From positions 3,658,001 to 3,722,000 of the forward strand of contig CBDCOU010000003.1 of NCBI GenBank assembly GCA_965219935.1: 64,000 nt of DNA, in the 5' to 3' direction. The notes below the pieces were generated by a model. It saw only the letters and a program-made list of their open reading frames with translations, had not been told where the DNA came from and did not search any database. Made by a program: the position numbers and the translations under genes. Below are positions 43,149 through 50,725 of the stretch, piece by piece. Each line of letters begins with the position of its first letter. Positions within the stretch are counted from its first letter, which is position 1. Source of the stretch: Bin34 sp965219935. Its GTDB lineage: Bacteria > Chloroflexota > Anaerolineae > Caldilineales > Caldilineaceae.

Positions 43149-43366
43149 GTGTCAGTTTTCCGGTCCTTGGAGTGCGACACGAAGCCGCGGGATTGTTGAA
43201 GCCTGTAAATTCGGGATCTTGAGTTCTTAGGCAACGAGTCCGATGACGGTGGGATGCGGGCGCGCAGACACGAGGAACGGCGGAACGCGGGGGAATTGGG
43301 ACTGGTTGATGAAACCCTGCCCGGTCCGACGCAATGGTCGGAACAGTGAATTGTAGCGGTACAGCT

Positions 43367-43384
43367 CGACTTTGTACGAAGTCG
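43367..43384. repeat. 18-bp near-palindrome related to 40750-40767
   Basis: CGACTTTGTACGAAGTCG differs from a perfect palindrome by one pair and shares GACTTTGTAC with the palindrome at 40750. The two bracket the ankyrin lipoprotein gene at distances of about 185 and 220 bases. Confidence 0.6.
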
Positions 43385-43392
43385 GCGCGGGC

Positions 43393-43433
43393 GGGACACT
43401 GTTTCACTTTCAACGAAAGTGAAACAGTGTCCC
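43393..43433. repeat. 19-bp perfect inverted repeat with 3-base loop
   Basis: GGGACACTGTTTCACTTTC (43393-43411), loop AAC, then its exact complement to 43433. Such a long perfect stem with a minimal loop would make a very stable hairpin in either strand. No T-run adjoins, so it is not a standard terminator. Confidence 0.7.
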
Positions 43434-43529
43434 CATGTCAGCCAGATTGACACAATGCCCACCGAATCCGTCTGCGTGCAGTCACAGTCCGGCCAGTGTC
43501 TGATCCTGAGGGGAGGTTTGTCCCGGTTG

Positions 43530-43555
43530 GCCTTCCTCATAGCGGTGAGGAAGGC
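43530..43555 (-). terminator. hairpin downstream of the sulfatase gene
   Basis: GCCTTCCTCA, a 6-base loop, TGAGGAAGGC: a 10-bp stem lying about 53 bases past the minus-strand sulfatase stop at 43609. There is no T-run; function as terminator is inferred from position. Confidence 0.4.
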
Positions 43556-43608
43556 TTTGCACAGCTTCTGCGTTGGCCGTCGCAGGGAGTGATCATTTTG
43601 GGCGGAGG

Positions 43609-45042
43609 TCAAAGGTCGAGATCCTGACTGACGATCGCCGGATCGATTCGTGGCACATCCACGTCCCAAATGTTGAGACCTTCCATACCCCAGGCGGGTT
43701 TGAGGATGTAAAGATCCTCCGTCTCGACCATTCGGTCCCGCATCCAGCCGTGATGGCGTCGGATCTCTTCCTCCCAGGCAGGATCGTCTATCAGGTTGTT
43801 CATTTCATGGGGATCCGTTTCCAGATCGAAGAACTGCCAGGGTTCGCCGCCATTCACATCTCCCAACACCGTGTACTTGAAGCGTTCGCTGCGGAAACCG
43901 CGCCAGGTCTCCACGTGAAAGAGGCTGTTCGCTCGTGTTTCGGCCACATATTCCAGCAGGACGCCGGGACGATCCGGCTCGGCTTCCTCATTCCGGATCA
44001 GGGGAGCCAAGTTGGCCCCAGGCAGGGAGTTGGCGGGTTCAAGACCACACAATCCCAGCAGGGTGGGAAACAGGTCCTCGGTACAGGTAGGAGTTGGCAG
44101 CCGCAGATTGGCACGTTCCGGATAACGGGGATCATGGACGATGAGGGGAATCCCTATGGATTCTTCGTAGGGGTACTGCTTGTGCAGAGTGGGAATTCCG
44201 TGGCAGCCGCCCATCTCTCCGTGGTCCGAGAAAAAAACCACGATCGTGTCTTGGGCCAGGCCCGTCTTTTCCAGCCAGGCCTGCAGGCGGCCCACATTCA
44301 TGTCCAGGTTCTCCACCATGGCGTAGTAGAGACGGCGCAAGGTCAAGAAACGTTCCCGTTCCTCCTGATCCCGGGCATGGAAACTGGGGGGAACGGACAT
44401 GGGCCGATCCTTCCACCTCGCCTCCAGGGCCGCCGGGGCTTCATAGGGGAAATGGGGAGGTTCCACCGAAATGACGCACGCAAAGGGTTTGTCCTTGTCG
44501 GTACGGGCCTCAAGGTACTCCATGGCCAGATTGAAGAGACCATCCGTCTGGTAGGTTTCAATGGGACGCGGCGTGGGATCGTCATCTTCGTAGTAGCAGG
44601 TGTCGAAATGGCCGTTGCGCAATTCGAACCCCAGCCATTTCTGCCAGCGGCCCTGGTGGACCCGGGGCACAGGAGTCAGGTTGGCCTTGCGCGTGGAATG
44701 GCCTGGAAGCAGGGCATGCCCCCCGTAGAGATGCCACTTGCCCAGGTAGATGGACTCATAGCCACCGGCGTTGAATTCATCGGCCAGGGTTCGTTCCGCC
44801 GGAGACATGCGCCATTCAATGCCGGGAACGAACCGGGAATGGGCATATTCTCCTGTCATCAGGGTGAAGCGGAAGGGCACGCAGATGGGATAGGAGGAGC
44901 AGGCGTTGGTGAAGGACACCCCGTTTTGTGCCAAGCGGTCAATGTGGGGTGTTTCAACATTGGGATCTCCGAAAGCGGCGATGGCATCCCGTCGCAATTG
45001 GTCGCAGAACACCACGAGAAGATTGGGTCTGGTTTCCGACAC
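43609..45042 (-). CDS. type I sulfatase (formylglycine-dependent), second subfamily
   Basis: A 477-residue sulfatase. N-terminal PNLLVVFCDQLRRDAIAAFG supplies the first metal-binding Asp; CSSYPICVPFRFTLMTG contains C-V-P-F-R, the C-x-P-x-R formylglycine site; GKWHLYGGH and VVFFSDHGEMGG supply further active-site residues. FCDQLR in place of ADDMG, and the spacing, put it in a different subfamily from the enzyme at 20817. GTG 45042 is used because GGGAGGAAATACC precedes it; the frame runs to TTG 45060. No signal peptide. Monocistronic, with a hairpin after the stop. Confidence 0.88.
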   Translation of the reverse strand: MSETRPNLLVVFCDQLRRDAIAAFGDPNVETPHIDRLAQNGVSFTNACSSYPICVPFRFTLMTGEYAHSRFVPGIEWRMSPAERTLADEFNAGGYESIYLGKWHLYGGHALLPGHSTRKANLTPVPRVHQGRWQKWLGFELRNGHFDTCYYEDDDPTPRPIETYQTDGLFNLAMEYLEARTDKDKPFACVISVEPPHFPYEAPAALEARWKDRPMSVPPSFHARDQEERERFLTLRRLYYAMVENLDMNVGRLQAWLEKTGLAQDTIVVFFSDHGEMGGCHGIPTLHKQYPYEESIGIPLIVHDPRYPERANLRLPTPTCTEDLFPTLLGLCGLEPANSLPGANLAPLIRNEEAEPDRPGVLLEYVAETRANSLFHVETWRGFRSERFKYTVLGDVNGGEPWQFFDLETDPHEMNNLIDDPAWEEEIRRHHGWMRDRMVETEDLYILKPAWGMEGLNIWDVDVPRIDPAIVSQDLDL

Positions 45043-45599
45043 GGTATTTCCTCCCAACAATGGTGTGAACGGTTTTCGGAGTCCCTTAGCCTGGGTAGGG
45101 ATTAATCACCCTGTTTGGACTTGCGGAGGTACTCGGGGAAGCGGCAGCCGCTGCCCGAGGCAGGGGCGCACGGCTCCTGTCATGGAGTGTGCATGAGACT
45201 GACAGTACCATGCCGGGAGATGTTCCCTGCTTCTGCTGTCCACTATACGGGCCGTCCTGCCCGGCGGCAACCCACAGCGGCGCTACCTCGGCGCCCTGCT
45301 GCTCCTGTCGGCCCGGCCCGCGCACCGCAACCTGGCCTGTTTGGGTGGTTGCTGCCTCCACACGCATGGTTGGCAGGCGGTCCGCGTCTACGACTTCGCG
45401 GCACTCAGCCTAGCTGGTTTGTACGGGTGATCTCCTACAAACACAGGCTGACCTTGGCCAGTGACAGCCCCTTTCTGTTCAAGAGCGGCTGGCGTTGGCA
45501 CGGCGGTGAGGGCGGGTGGCCTGGGGCCAGCAGCTGGAGTTCCTGTCGGTCCTGGATCTGGACGCGTACTGTCCGTATGCCGTTTACGGTCGCCTGCAA
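45043..45599. other. region without a supported gene
   Basis: Frames on both strands are open over stretches but show no family motif and no good ribosome-binding site. The sulfatase promoter should lie at the left. Continuing into 45600-45700 is a fragment of an oxidoreductase gene, so the whole interval may be decayed sequence. Confidence 0.3.
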
Positions 45600-45700
45600 G
45601 CCGCAAAGCTGTGGAGATTGTGCGCACCACCTACCATTCCGCCACCACGGGAATGCCTGTGCAGCTGCCCTTGGCGGATGATGACCAAGTCGTTCAGGCG
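45600..45700 (+). pseudogene. C-terminal fragment of a Gfo/Idh/MocA oxidoreductase
   Basis: Plus-strand translation AVEIVRTTYHSATTGMPVQL then PLADDDQ matches the last 26 residues of the intact oxidoreductase at 50726-51775 (AVEIVRAIYRSATTGMPVHL PLADDG). DNA similarity continues past the stop position to CGGATCCGGG, about 130 bases in all, ending at the 3' end of a convergent nuclease gene in both places (Uma2 here, Rpn-like there). It is a partial duplicate. Confidence 0.75.
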
Positions 45701-45746
45701 GGAACCCTCCGAGACAGCCTGACATCCCAATCGGATCCGGGCTCGT

Positions 45747-46556
45747 TCAGGCTTCTTCCGACTCCGAGAACCCTTTCAGTTGTGCCCGCAGTCTGGCCAC
45801 TTCCTGCTCCAATTCTGCGCGGGCCTGTGCCTCTCGGTCTGCACGGCGTGCCTCTTGGTCTGCACGTCGGGCCTCCCGTTCGGCGCGGCGGGTCTGCCGG
45901 AGGCGGTCCGCTTCGGCTTCGGCCGGAGGCAGAAACCAGTCGTCCCGTTCCTTGTCCCACAGGCGCAACGCCTCGGTGGTCAGCATGCGGCCCCAGCGGG
46001 TGCCCAGCACCTCGCTGTAAAACGTCTCCGCCCCCAGTTCCGGCTGCAACTCGCCGGTGATCGGCCGGTAGAGGCCCTCCTCCAGCCGCCAGCCCTCCAG
46101 CCGCGGTTCCAAGTAGCCGCCGTGCGGGTCGTACAGCCAGTATTCGCGGATGCCCAGTTCGGCGTACAGGTGGTGCTTGTGGAACTGATCCTGCCGGTGC
46201 GTGGCGCGGCTGGACATCTCCATCACCAGATCCGGGGCCCTGCCCGCCTCCCACAACCGGTAGGACCTGTCCCGCGGCGGGGTGAAATCCAAGACCACCA
46301 TGACATCGGGCGTCACCGACGGGGCCGGACCTGTGGCGCCGGGCGGCAGTTCCCGGTAGTAGAAGATGTAGTCGGCGGCCACCAGGCACTTCACATCGCG
46401 CAGGTGGTAGCTCATGGCCAGTTGGGCGTACTGCATGGCGCGGCCGTGGGACAGGGAAGAGGCCATGGGCTCGTCGGTCTCCAGGGGATAGAGGGCATCC
46501 GGTTCCGCGTGTTCGAGGGCCCGCGGCGGAGCCGGGGCAGGCAGGGGCAAACGCAT
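45747..46556 (-). CDS. Uma2-family putative endonuclease with coiled-coil tail
   Basis: A 269-residue protein of the Uma2/DUF820 family, which adopts the PD-(D/E)XK restriction-endonuclease fold. PDVMVVLDFTPPRD, APDLVMEMSSRATHRQDQFH and KHHLYAELGIREYWLYDPHG carry the usual Asp, Glu and Tyr/Trp positions. The last 60 residues are a charged Arg/Glu/Ala coiled coil (RRAEREARRADQEARRADRE), a frequent appendage. ATG 46556 has GAGGAGG seven bases upstream. Uma2 genes are highly multiplied in Chloroflexota and cyanobacteria; biological role unproven. It converges with the oxidoreductase fragment. Confidence 0.85.
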   Translation of the reverse strand: MRLPLPAPAPPRALEHAEPDALYPLETDEPMASSLSHGRAMQYAQLAMSYHLRDVKCLVAADYIFYYRELPPGATGPAPSVTPDVMVVLDFTPPRDRSYRLWEAGRAPDLVMEMSSRATHRQDQFHKHHLYAELGIREYWLYDPHGGYLEPRLEGWRLEEGLYRPITGELQPELGAETFYSEVLGTRWGRMLTTEALRLWDKERDDWFLPPAEAEADRLRQTRRAEREARRADQEARRADREAQARAELEQEVARLRAQLKGFSESEEA

Positions 46557-46860
46557 AGGTTGTCCTCCTCGGTGGTCGTACGCGGCAGAAAGTCCCCTCC
46601 CGACCGCAGAGGTCGGCGGTTGCCCCATTCTAGTCGACGGTACGGAGCGGTGCGGTGGCGCGCGAAGGATTCGTTCGAATGTCATGACAAACACTTGCCC
46701 ATGTCGTCCAACACCTTGGGCAATGAGTGCAGACGGCAGTTGTGGAGAGGGACCAGCATAGGGTTGCCACACCGCAACCCTTCACACCCTACCGGTCCTC
46801 TTTGTGCAAGGTTGTGCGATTCATGGCCAAGGGAAACCGTCCCGATACGACGGCGGCAGG

Positions 46861-47274
46861 TCACGGCTGTTTGTGTTCCCACTGCTGGTACAGTCTGTTG
46901 AGTTCGTAGGCCACGGCGTCCCCGATGCACACATCGCACACACCGCAGGGCAGATCATCCCGGCCGCATGCGCCCGCCTCGGCAAATTCGCCTCCCATGA
47001 GGATGGCCTCCGACTTCCTTTCTTCCCGCTCGGACAAAGGCATGCGCTGGATCAGTTCCGTCACAAGGATTTTGACGGCGGACGACGTATCTTTGGCCGC
47101 TTCCACTTGCGCCCAGGTGTTCGGCGACAGGCCAAGCGCTTCGTGCCCGCCGACCAGCAGGTCCTCGATCGTGGCCTGATGCGGCAATTCGCGGTGGGTC
47201 GTCAGTAGAACCAAGGCGATGGCAAACAACCGCATTGACTGTTTCGGGGTCAGTTCCGTGAGTTTTGCGTCCAA
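46861..47274 (-). CDS. small cysteine-containing protein, unknown function
   Basis: A 137-residue protein if translation begins at TTG 47274, which has AAGGAAGGAAAC just before it and begins LDAKLTELTPKQSMRLFAIA. The middle is helical (ATIEDLLVGGHEALGLSPNT). The C-terminal part has CGRDDLPCGVCDVC, four cysteines that could bind zinc or an iron-sulfur centre. The frame extends to 47442 but that part is low-complexity. No family is recognised and no neighbour gives a clue. Confidence 0.5.
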   Translation of the reverse strand: MDAKLTELTPKQSMRLFAIALVLLTTHRELPHQATIEDLLVGGHEALGLSPNTWAQVEAAKDTSSAVKILVTELIQRMPLSEREERKSEAILMGGEFAEAGACGRDDLPCGVCDVCIGDAVAYELNRLYQQWEHKQP

Positions 47275-47846
47275 GTTTCCTTCCTTGTGGTTGCCACGAT
47301 AGTGGTTCCGGTTCCTGATTGACGCGGCGGGATGCGCCTTCGTCCCGGAGGGCCTTTCCATATCAGTCCAGCCATGATCCTGGACGGTGTCCGGCAGGGC
47401 ACCCGGTTTCCGTATGCGGACGGCACTGGTTTCCCCAGGCATGTGACATCCACCTTGCCCGCGACAGTCGCCCTGCGCGCGGCATGCCGAAGGGCATGGT
47501 GGACATGATTGGGGACGGTTTCAATAGGAGCGGGAGCAACGGTGATGTAGGGAAGATGCGGGACTTCGGTTCTCGCAACGATACCCATACTCCATTAGGA
47601 TCATGGTAGAAATCCAGCCGGACGGTTTGGCTGTCCCCTGTCGGCAGATTGACCAGTTGTCGCGTAGGGGTGTTGCCGGCCCATGCCGCCATTCCATACG
47701 CTGTCGGAGTGGGGTCTCCATTCGGTTCCATCCGATACTTCCTCGACTTTCATCTCCGGCTGGAGGTCCAAGGGCTGTACCACGTGTTGCCACGATTGCC
47801 GCCAGTGTCTCAAATCCTGCCAATGCAATCTTGGGAATCGTGAACC
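47275..47846. other. region with only weakly supported ORFs
   Basis: The best candidate is the minus-strand ORF 47363-47731 (listed separately). No promoter or terminator is clear. The exonuclease gene begins at 47847. Confidence 0.3.
47363..47731 (-). CDS. doubtful small ORF, unknown function
   Basis: A 122-codon frame preceded by GAGGAAG before ATG 47731. The first 60 residues (GDSQTVRLDFYHDPNGVWVS) have a plausible protein-like composition, but the second half is Arg/Pro-rich and looks like shadow translation. It may be a truncated gene. No family recognised. Confidence 0.25.
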   Translation of the reverse strand: MEPNGDPTPTAYGMAAWAGNTPTRQLVNLPTGDSQTVRLDFYHDPNGVWVSLREPKSRIFPTSPLLPLLLKPSPIMSTMPFGMPRAGRLSRARWMSHAWGNQCRPHTETGCPAGHRPGSWLD

Positions 47847-48507
47847 ATGTTGACTCGACAGGCACCCGGGACTGTGGGCGGGGGATCCCGCATTGCGGTC
47901 ATCGATCTCGAAACCACGGGCTTTCGTCCCCGGAGCGACCGCGTTGTGGAGGTTGCCGTGGTGGCCTTAAGCCTACCGGACCTGTCCATATGCGATGAGT
48001 TCGACACACTGCTCAACCCTGAAAGGGACATTGGGGCACAGCACATTCACGGCATCTCGCCCGACATGGTGGTGGGAGCGCCCACCTTCCGCGAGGTGGC
48101 CGCGACCTTGGCCGAATATGTTCACGGCGCGGTCCTGGTCTGCCACAACATAAGGTTTGATGTTCCTTTCCTGGCACAGGAGTTCACGCGTGCGGGAGGG
48201 GTCTTTCACCCTGGTACGCCCCGTTGCACTCTGGCGGCAACGCGCCAGAAACTGTCCGTCGCCTGCTGGGATCATGACATCCCGTTGTCCGATGCACATT
48301 CCGCCTTGGCGGATGCCCGCGCCACGGCGTTGTTGGCGCGGAAGATGCTGAGCCTTGACGCCCATGGTTCCGCACAGGCGGAGGTTTGTGCGCAGGCTCG
48401 GGCCGTGCACACACTGCGCCGCAATCGAGATTCCGCCAGTCGCCTGGGCCGGATCATCGAACGTGCCCGGTACCCGGAGACGGATGAAGCCACCCGGCTA
48501 TATCTGA
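47847..48507 (+). pseudogene. DEDDh exonuclease-BRCT gene, 5' part, interrupted by a TnpB element
   Basis: The first 220 codons encode a DnaQ-like 3'-5' exonuclease: IAVIDLETTGFRPRSDRVVE (Exo I, D and E), VLVCHNIRFDVPFLAQEF (Exo II) and DAHSALADARATALLARKML (Exo III, H and D). The frame runs into the inserted element at 48508. Removing 1616 bases (48504-50119) joins codons exactly in frame (RLYL then NALDYVLDDF) to the C-terminal part at 50120-50638. Such exonuclease-BRCT proteins are thought to act in DNA repair or lagging-strand processing. ATG 47847. Confidence 0.85.
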
Positions 48508-48510
48508 ATG
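48504..48510 (+). repeat. direct repeat flanking the TnpB element, left copy
   Basis: CTGAATG here is repeated at 50120-50126 on the other side of the element. Its last three bases overlap the start of the left inverted repeat, so the true target duplication may be 4 to 7 bases. Confidence 0.7.
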
Positions 48511-48533
48511 GGGCTTATATCGATAAGTTGACA
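48508..48533 (+). repeat. left terminal inverted repeat of the TnpB element
   Basis: Begins ATGGGGCTTATATCGATAAG and ends GTTGACA. The complement of 50094-50119 matches it in 25 of 26 positions. It contains a small internal hairpin (CTTAT, ATCG, ATAAG) and the tnpB stop codon on the minus strand. Confidence 0.85.
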
Positions 48534-49981
48534 ACGCCAACCACCGATCCGGTTCGCGGGTCACAGGGGTCCCTCACGGGATCGCCCCTCGCCGCGCAGA
48601 AGCCCCTTGCCCGCGGGCCCTTGGCGGACACGTGCGGAAGCCCCGCGCGCGTCAGGATGTTGATCGCCGCATTGTGATCGGCGTTCAGGCGGAAGCCGCA
48701 GACCCCGCACCGGAAGACCGACTGCGACGGCCGGTTGGACTTGTCCGTGTACCCGCACCGGCTGCAGGCTTGCGACGTGTAGGCCGGATCGACCTTCACC
48801 AACACGCCCGCCTTGTAGTCCAGCTTGCGCTCGAGGCCGCCCCAGCCGCTCGCCAGGATCTCCCGGTTCAGGCCGGCCTTCTGCTTCACGTTCCGGCCGG
48901 GTGCCGCCTCCGTGCCCTGGGCCGAGGCCGTCATGGCCTTGGTGTGCAGGTCCTCAACGACGACCGTGTGGGCCGTGTCCGACAGCTTGCGACTGGTTTG
49001 ATGGGTGGCGTCGTCGCGCTTGCGGGCGCGCTTCCTGTGAAGTTTCTGCAACCGGCCATGGATGCGACGACCCCGGTTCGACTTGCGCTGGCCGCGCGAC
49101 TGTGGGCCCCAACCCTGCTTGCGGCTGAGTTCGCGTTGCAGGCGTTTGATCTGTGCGTCCGTGCGGTCTGTGTCCGGCATGACATGCCGGACGCCGTTGC
49201 TGTCGGTCGCCTGCCCCACGTTGCGGTCCAGGCCCAAGGCGCCGTCCGGTGCGGGTTGATCCACATCGGCGTGGTCCGCAGGCACCTCGAAGCAGATGTA
49301 CGCGTACCACTTGGGATGCGCGCCGTGTGCCTCCCGCCGCACGCGCACCGTCAGGGGCTTGCCGTCCGCGTACAGACGCAAAGGTCCCAGGCGCAGCCAC
49401 CCGACCTTGGGCACGCGCAAGCGTCCGTCCCGGATGGATGCGCCGTCGGGGATGCCGAACGACGGTTCGCCCCGGAACCGCGACTTGAAACGCGGATGCG
49501 CAAGGGGCTTGCCGTCCGACTTGCGCACCGGCATCTCCTCGCCGCGTTCCGCAAACTCGGCCTGGACCCTGAAGTAGTGTGCGAACGCCAGCGACAGGTC
49601 CTTGCCGGCGTTGCGCAGCACCTTGTAGGAGTACTTCCGCAGCCAGGCCAGTTCGGGATCGTCCCACAGGTCCCTGAAGCGTTGGCTGAACGTGAAGTAC
49701 GCGGTGGACGGCGCGGACCCCATGGCCTGGCGCTGGGCCCGGCCCCAATCGGTTGCGCGGCCGCGGACTTCCGGCCAGTGCAGTGCGGGCACATGGAGCG
49801 CCCGCCACATGGCATACAGGCGGTTCTGATCGCCCAGCAGCCGGTTGTATACGAACCGGCATGCGCCCGACATGTCCGCCAGCCGGTTTCCGGTCTCGGC
49901 ATCGCCGGGATACAGGCGCACGCGCAAGGTGCGGTGTACCGTCGGGGCTGGTTCGGTTGTAGAATGGGGCTGGCTGGTCAT
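48515..49981 (-). CDS. tnpB: TnpB RNA-guided nuclease (IS605-type OrfB)
   Basis: A 488-residue TnpB with all catalytic parts. RuvC-I Asp is in GALGLDRNVGQATDSNGVRH, RuvC-II Glu in AHTVVVEDLHTKAMTASAQG, a zinc finger in CSRCGYTDKSNRPSQSVFRC with CGVCG, and RuvC-III Asp in LNADHNAAINILTRAGL. The N-terminus (TLRVRLYPGDAETGNRLADM, ACRFVYNRLL) is typical. TnpB cuts DNA under guidance of an RNA made from the element end, so the guide RNA here would overlap the 3' end of the gene and the left repeat. ATG 49981 is used; GTG 49996 is also in frame. The stop lies within the terminal repeat. Confidence 0.9.
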   Translation of the reverse strand: MTSQPHSTTEPAPTVHRTLRVRLYPGDAETGNRLADMSGACRFVYNRLLGDQNRLYAMWRALHVPALHWPEVRGRATDWGRAQRQAMGSAPSTAYFTFSQRFRDLWDDPELAWLRKYSYKVLRNAGKDLSLAFAHYFRVQAEFAERGEEMPVRKSDGKPLAHPRFKSRFRGEPSFGIPDGASIRDGRLRVPKVGWLRLGPLRLYADGKPLTVRVRREAHGAHPKWYAYICFEVPADHADVDQPAPDGALGLDRNVGQATDSNGVRHVMPDTDRTDAQIKRLQRELSRKQGWGPQSRGQRKSNRGRRIHGRLQKLHRKRARKRDDATHQTSRKLSDTAHTVVVEDLHTKAMTASAQGTEAAPGRNVKQKAGLNREILASGWGGLERKLDYKAGVLVKVDPAYTSQACSRCGYTDKSNRPSQSVFRCGVCGFRLNADHNAAINILTRAGLPHVSAKGPRARGFCAARGDPVRDPCDPRTGSVVGVVNLSI

Positions 49982-50093
49982 GGTGGCTATCTGCACCGTG
50001 TCCGGTTTGAAGGTCGGGCGCCAATCCCGGCCTTCGTTCTTGGGACCAGTGTAGCACCTGGGCGCGCCCAGGTGGCTTCAGTCAGACCCACGC

Positions 50094-50119
50094 TGTCAAC
50101 TTAGCGATATAAGCCCCAT
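50094..50119 (+). repeat. right terminal inverted repeat of the TnpB element
   Basis: Begins TGTCAACTTAGCGATATAAG and ends CCCCAT. Complementary to the left repeat with one mismatch. It lies about 110 bases upstream of the tnpB start and must hold or adjoin its promoter. Confidence 0.85.
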
Positions 50120-50638
50120 CTGAATGCCCTTGACTATGTGTTGGATGACTTCGTGATAGAGGCGGCGGAACAGGACACTCTGGACGAACTGGCGGCTACG
50201 CTGGGCTTGACACCCCACCAGCGCAGGGAAGTTCATGCGGCCTACTTCCAGTCCCTGGTCGACGCTGCCCAACGTGACAATGTCATCACCGCCGCGGAAC
50301 ATCGTTTGCTCAAAAAGGTGCATGCCGCCCTGATGCTGCCGGCCGGGGATTTGCCCAAGGCCGACGAAGCGAACGGATCCGGCGGTCCCATAGCCATGGG
50401 CACAACCGTATGCTTTTCCGGCGAGGCGTTCATCGATGGAAAGCCCGTCCCGCGCCGCGAGTTGGAAGCCATGGCGAGGGCAATCGGTCTCAAGCCTGTT
50501 GCAGCCGTCACCAAGAGGGGATGCGGGTTGCTCGTCGCGGATCCGGACAGCCACTCCACCAAGGCCCGGAACGCCCGCAAATGGGGCATTCCGATTCTTG
50601 CTCCCGAACAATTCTGGTCCCTGTGCCATGCCCGTTAG
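50120..50638 (+). pseudogene. DEDDh exonuclease-BRCT gene, 3' part, beyond the TnpB element
   Basis: Continues the frame of 47847-48507. NALDYVLDDFVIEAAEQDTL, DELAATLGLTPHQRREVHAA and DNVITAAEHRLLKKVHAALM form a helical TerB-like middle segment; the end is a BRCT domain (GTTVCFSGEAFIDGKPVPRR ... GCGLLVADPDSHSTKARNAR, KWGIPILAPEQFWSLCHA). BRCT domains bind phosphoproteins or DNA ends. On its own it has an in-frame TTG at 50138 but no good ribosome-binding site, so separate expression is doubtful. Confidence 0.8.
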
Positions 50639-50725
50639 GGATCCCATGGCCCGCAACCTCCTGCAACCGTGCCGGGTTGACTGTGTGGGGCCAAGTCCGG
50701 CAAACCAGTCTCCAGGACTTTGAAC

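Larger units (their letters stand above)
43149..43608. other. intergenic region rich in inverted repeats
   Basis: No gene is supported. It contains a palindrome (43367-43384), a 19-bp inverted repeat (43393-43433) and a hairpin (43530-43555). The ankyrin gene promoter should be at its left side on the minus strand. Confidence 0.4.
48508..50119 (-). mobile_element. TnpB-encoding transposon bounded by 26-bp terminal inverted repeats
   Basis: About 1.6 kb. The ends are inverted repeats of 26 bases with one mismatch (48508-48533 and 50094-50119), both ending outermost in ATGGGGCTTATATCG read inward. A direct repeat CTGAATG flanks it. The only gene is tnpB, whose stop codon lies inside the left repeat. 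No tyrosine (Y1) or serine TnpA is encoded. IS200/IS605 and IS607 elements normally have no terminal inverted repeats and no target duplication, so this may be a TnpB cargo moved by a DDE transposase in trans. The host gene is restored perfectly by excision, so the insertion is clean and probably recent. Confidence 0.85.

Noticed and set aside
48632..50104. 490-codon plus-strand ORF opposite tnpB
   Set aside because: Antisense shadow; tnpB on the minus strand has all catalytic motifs.
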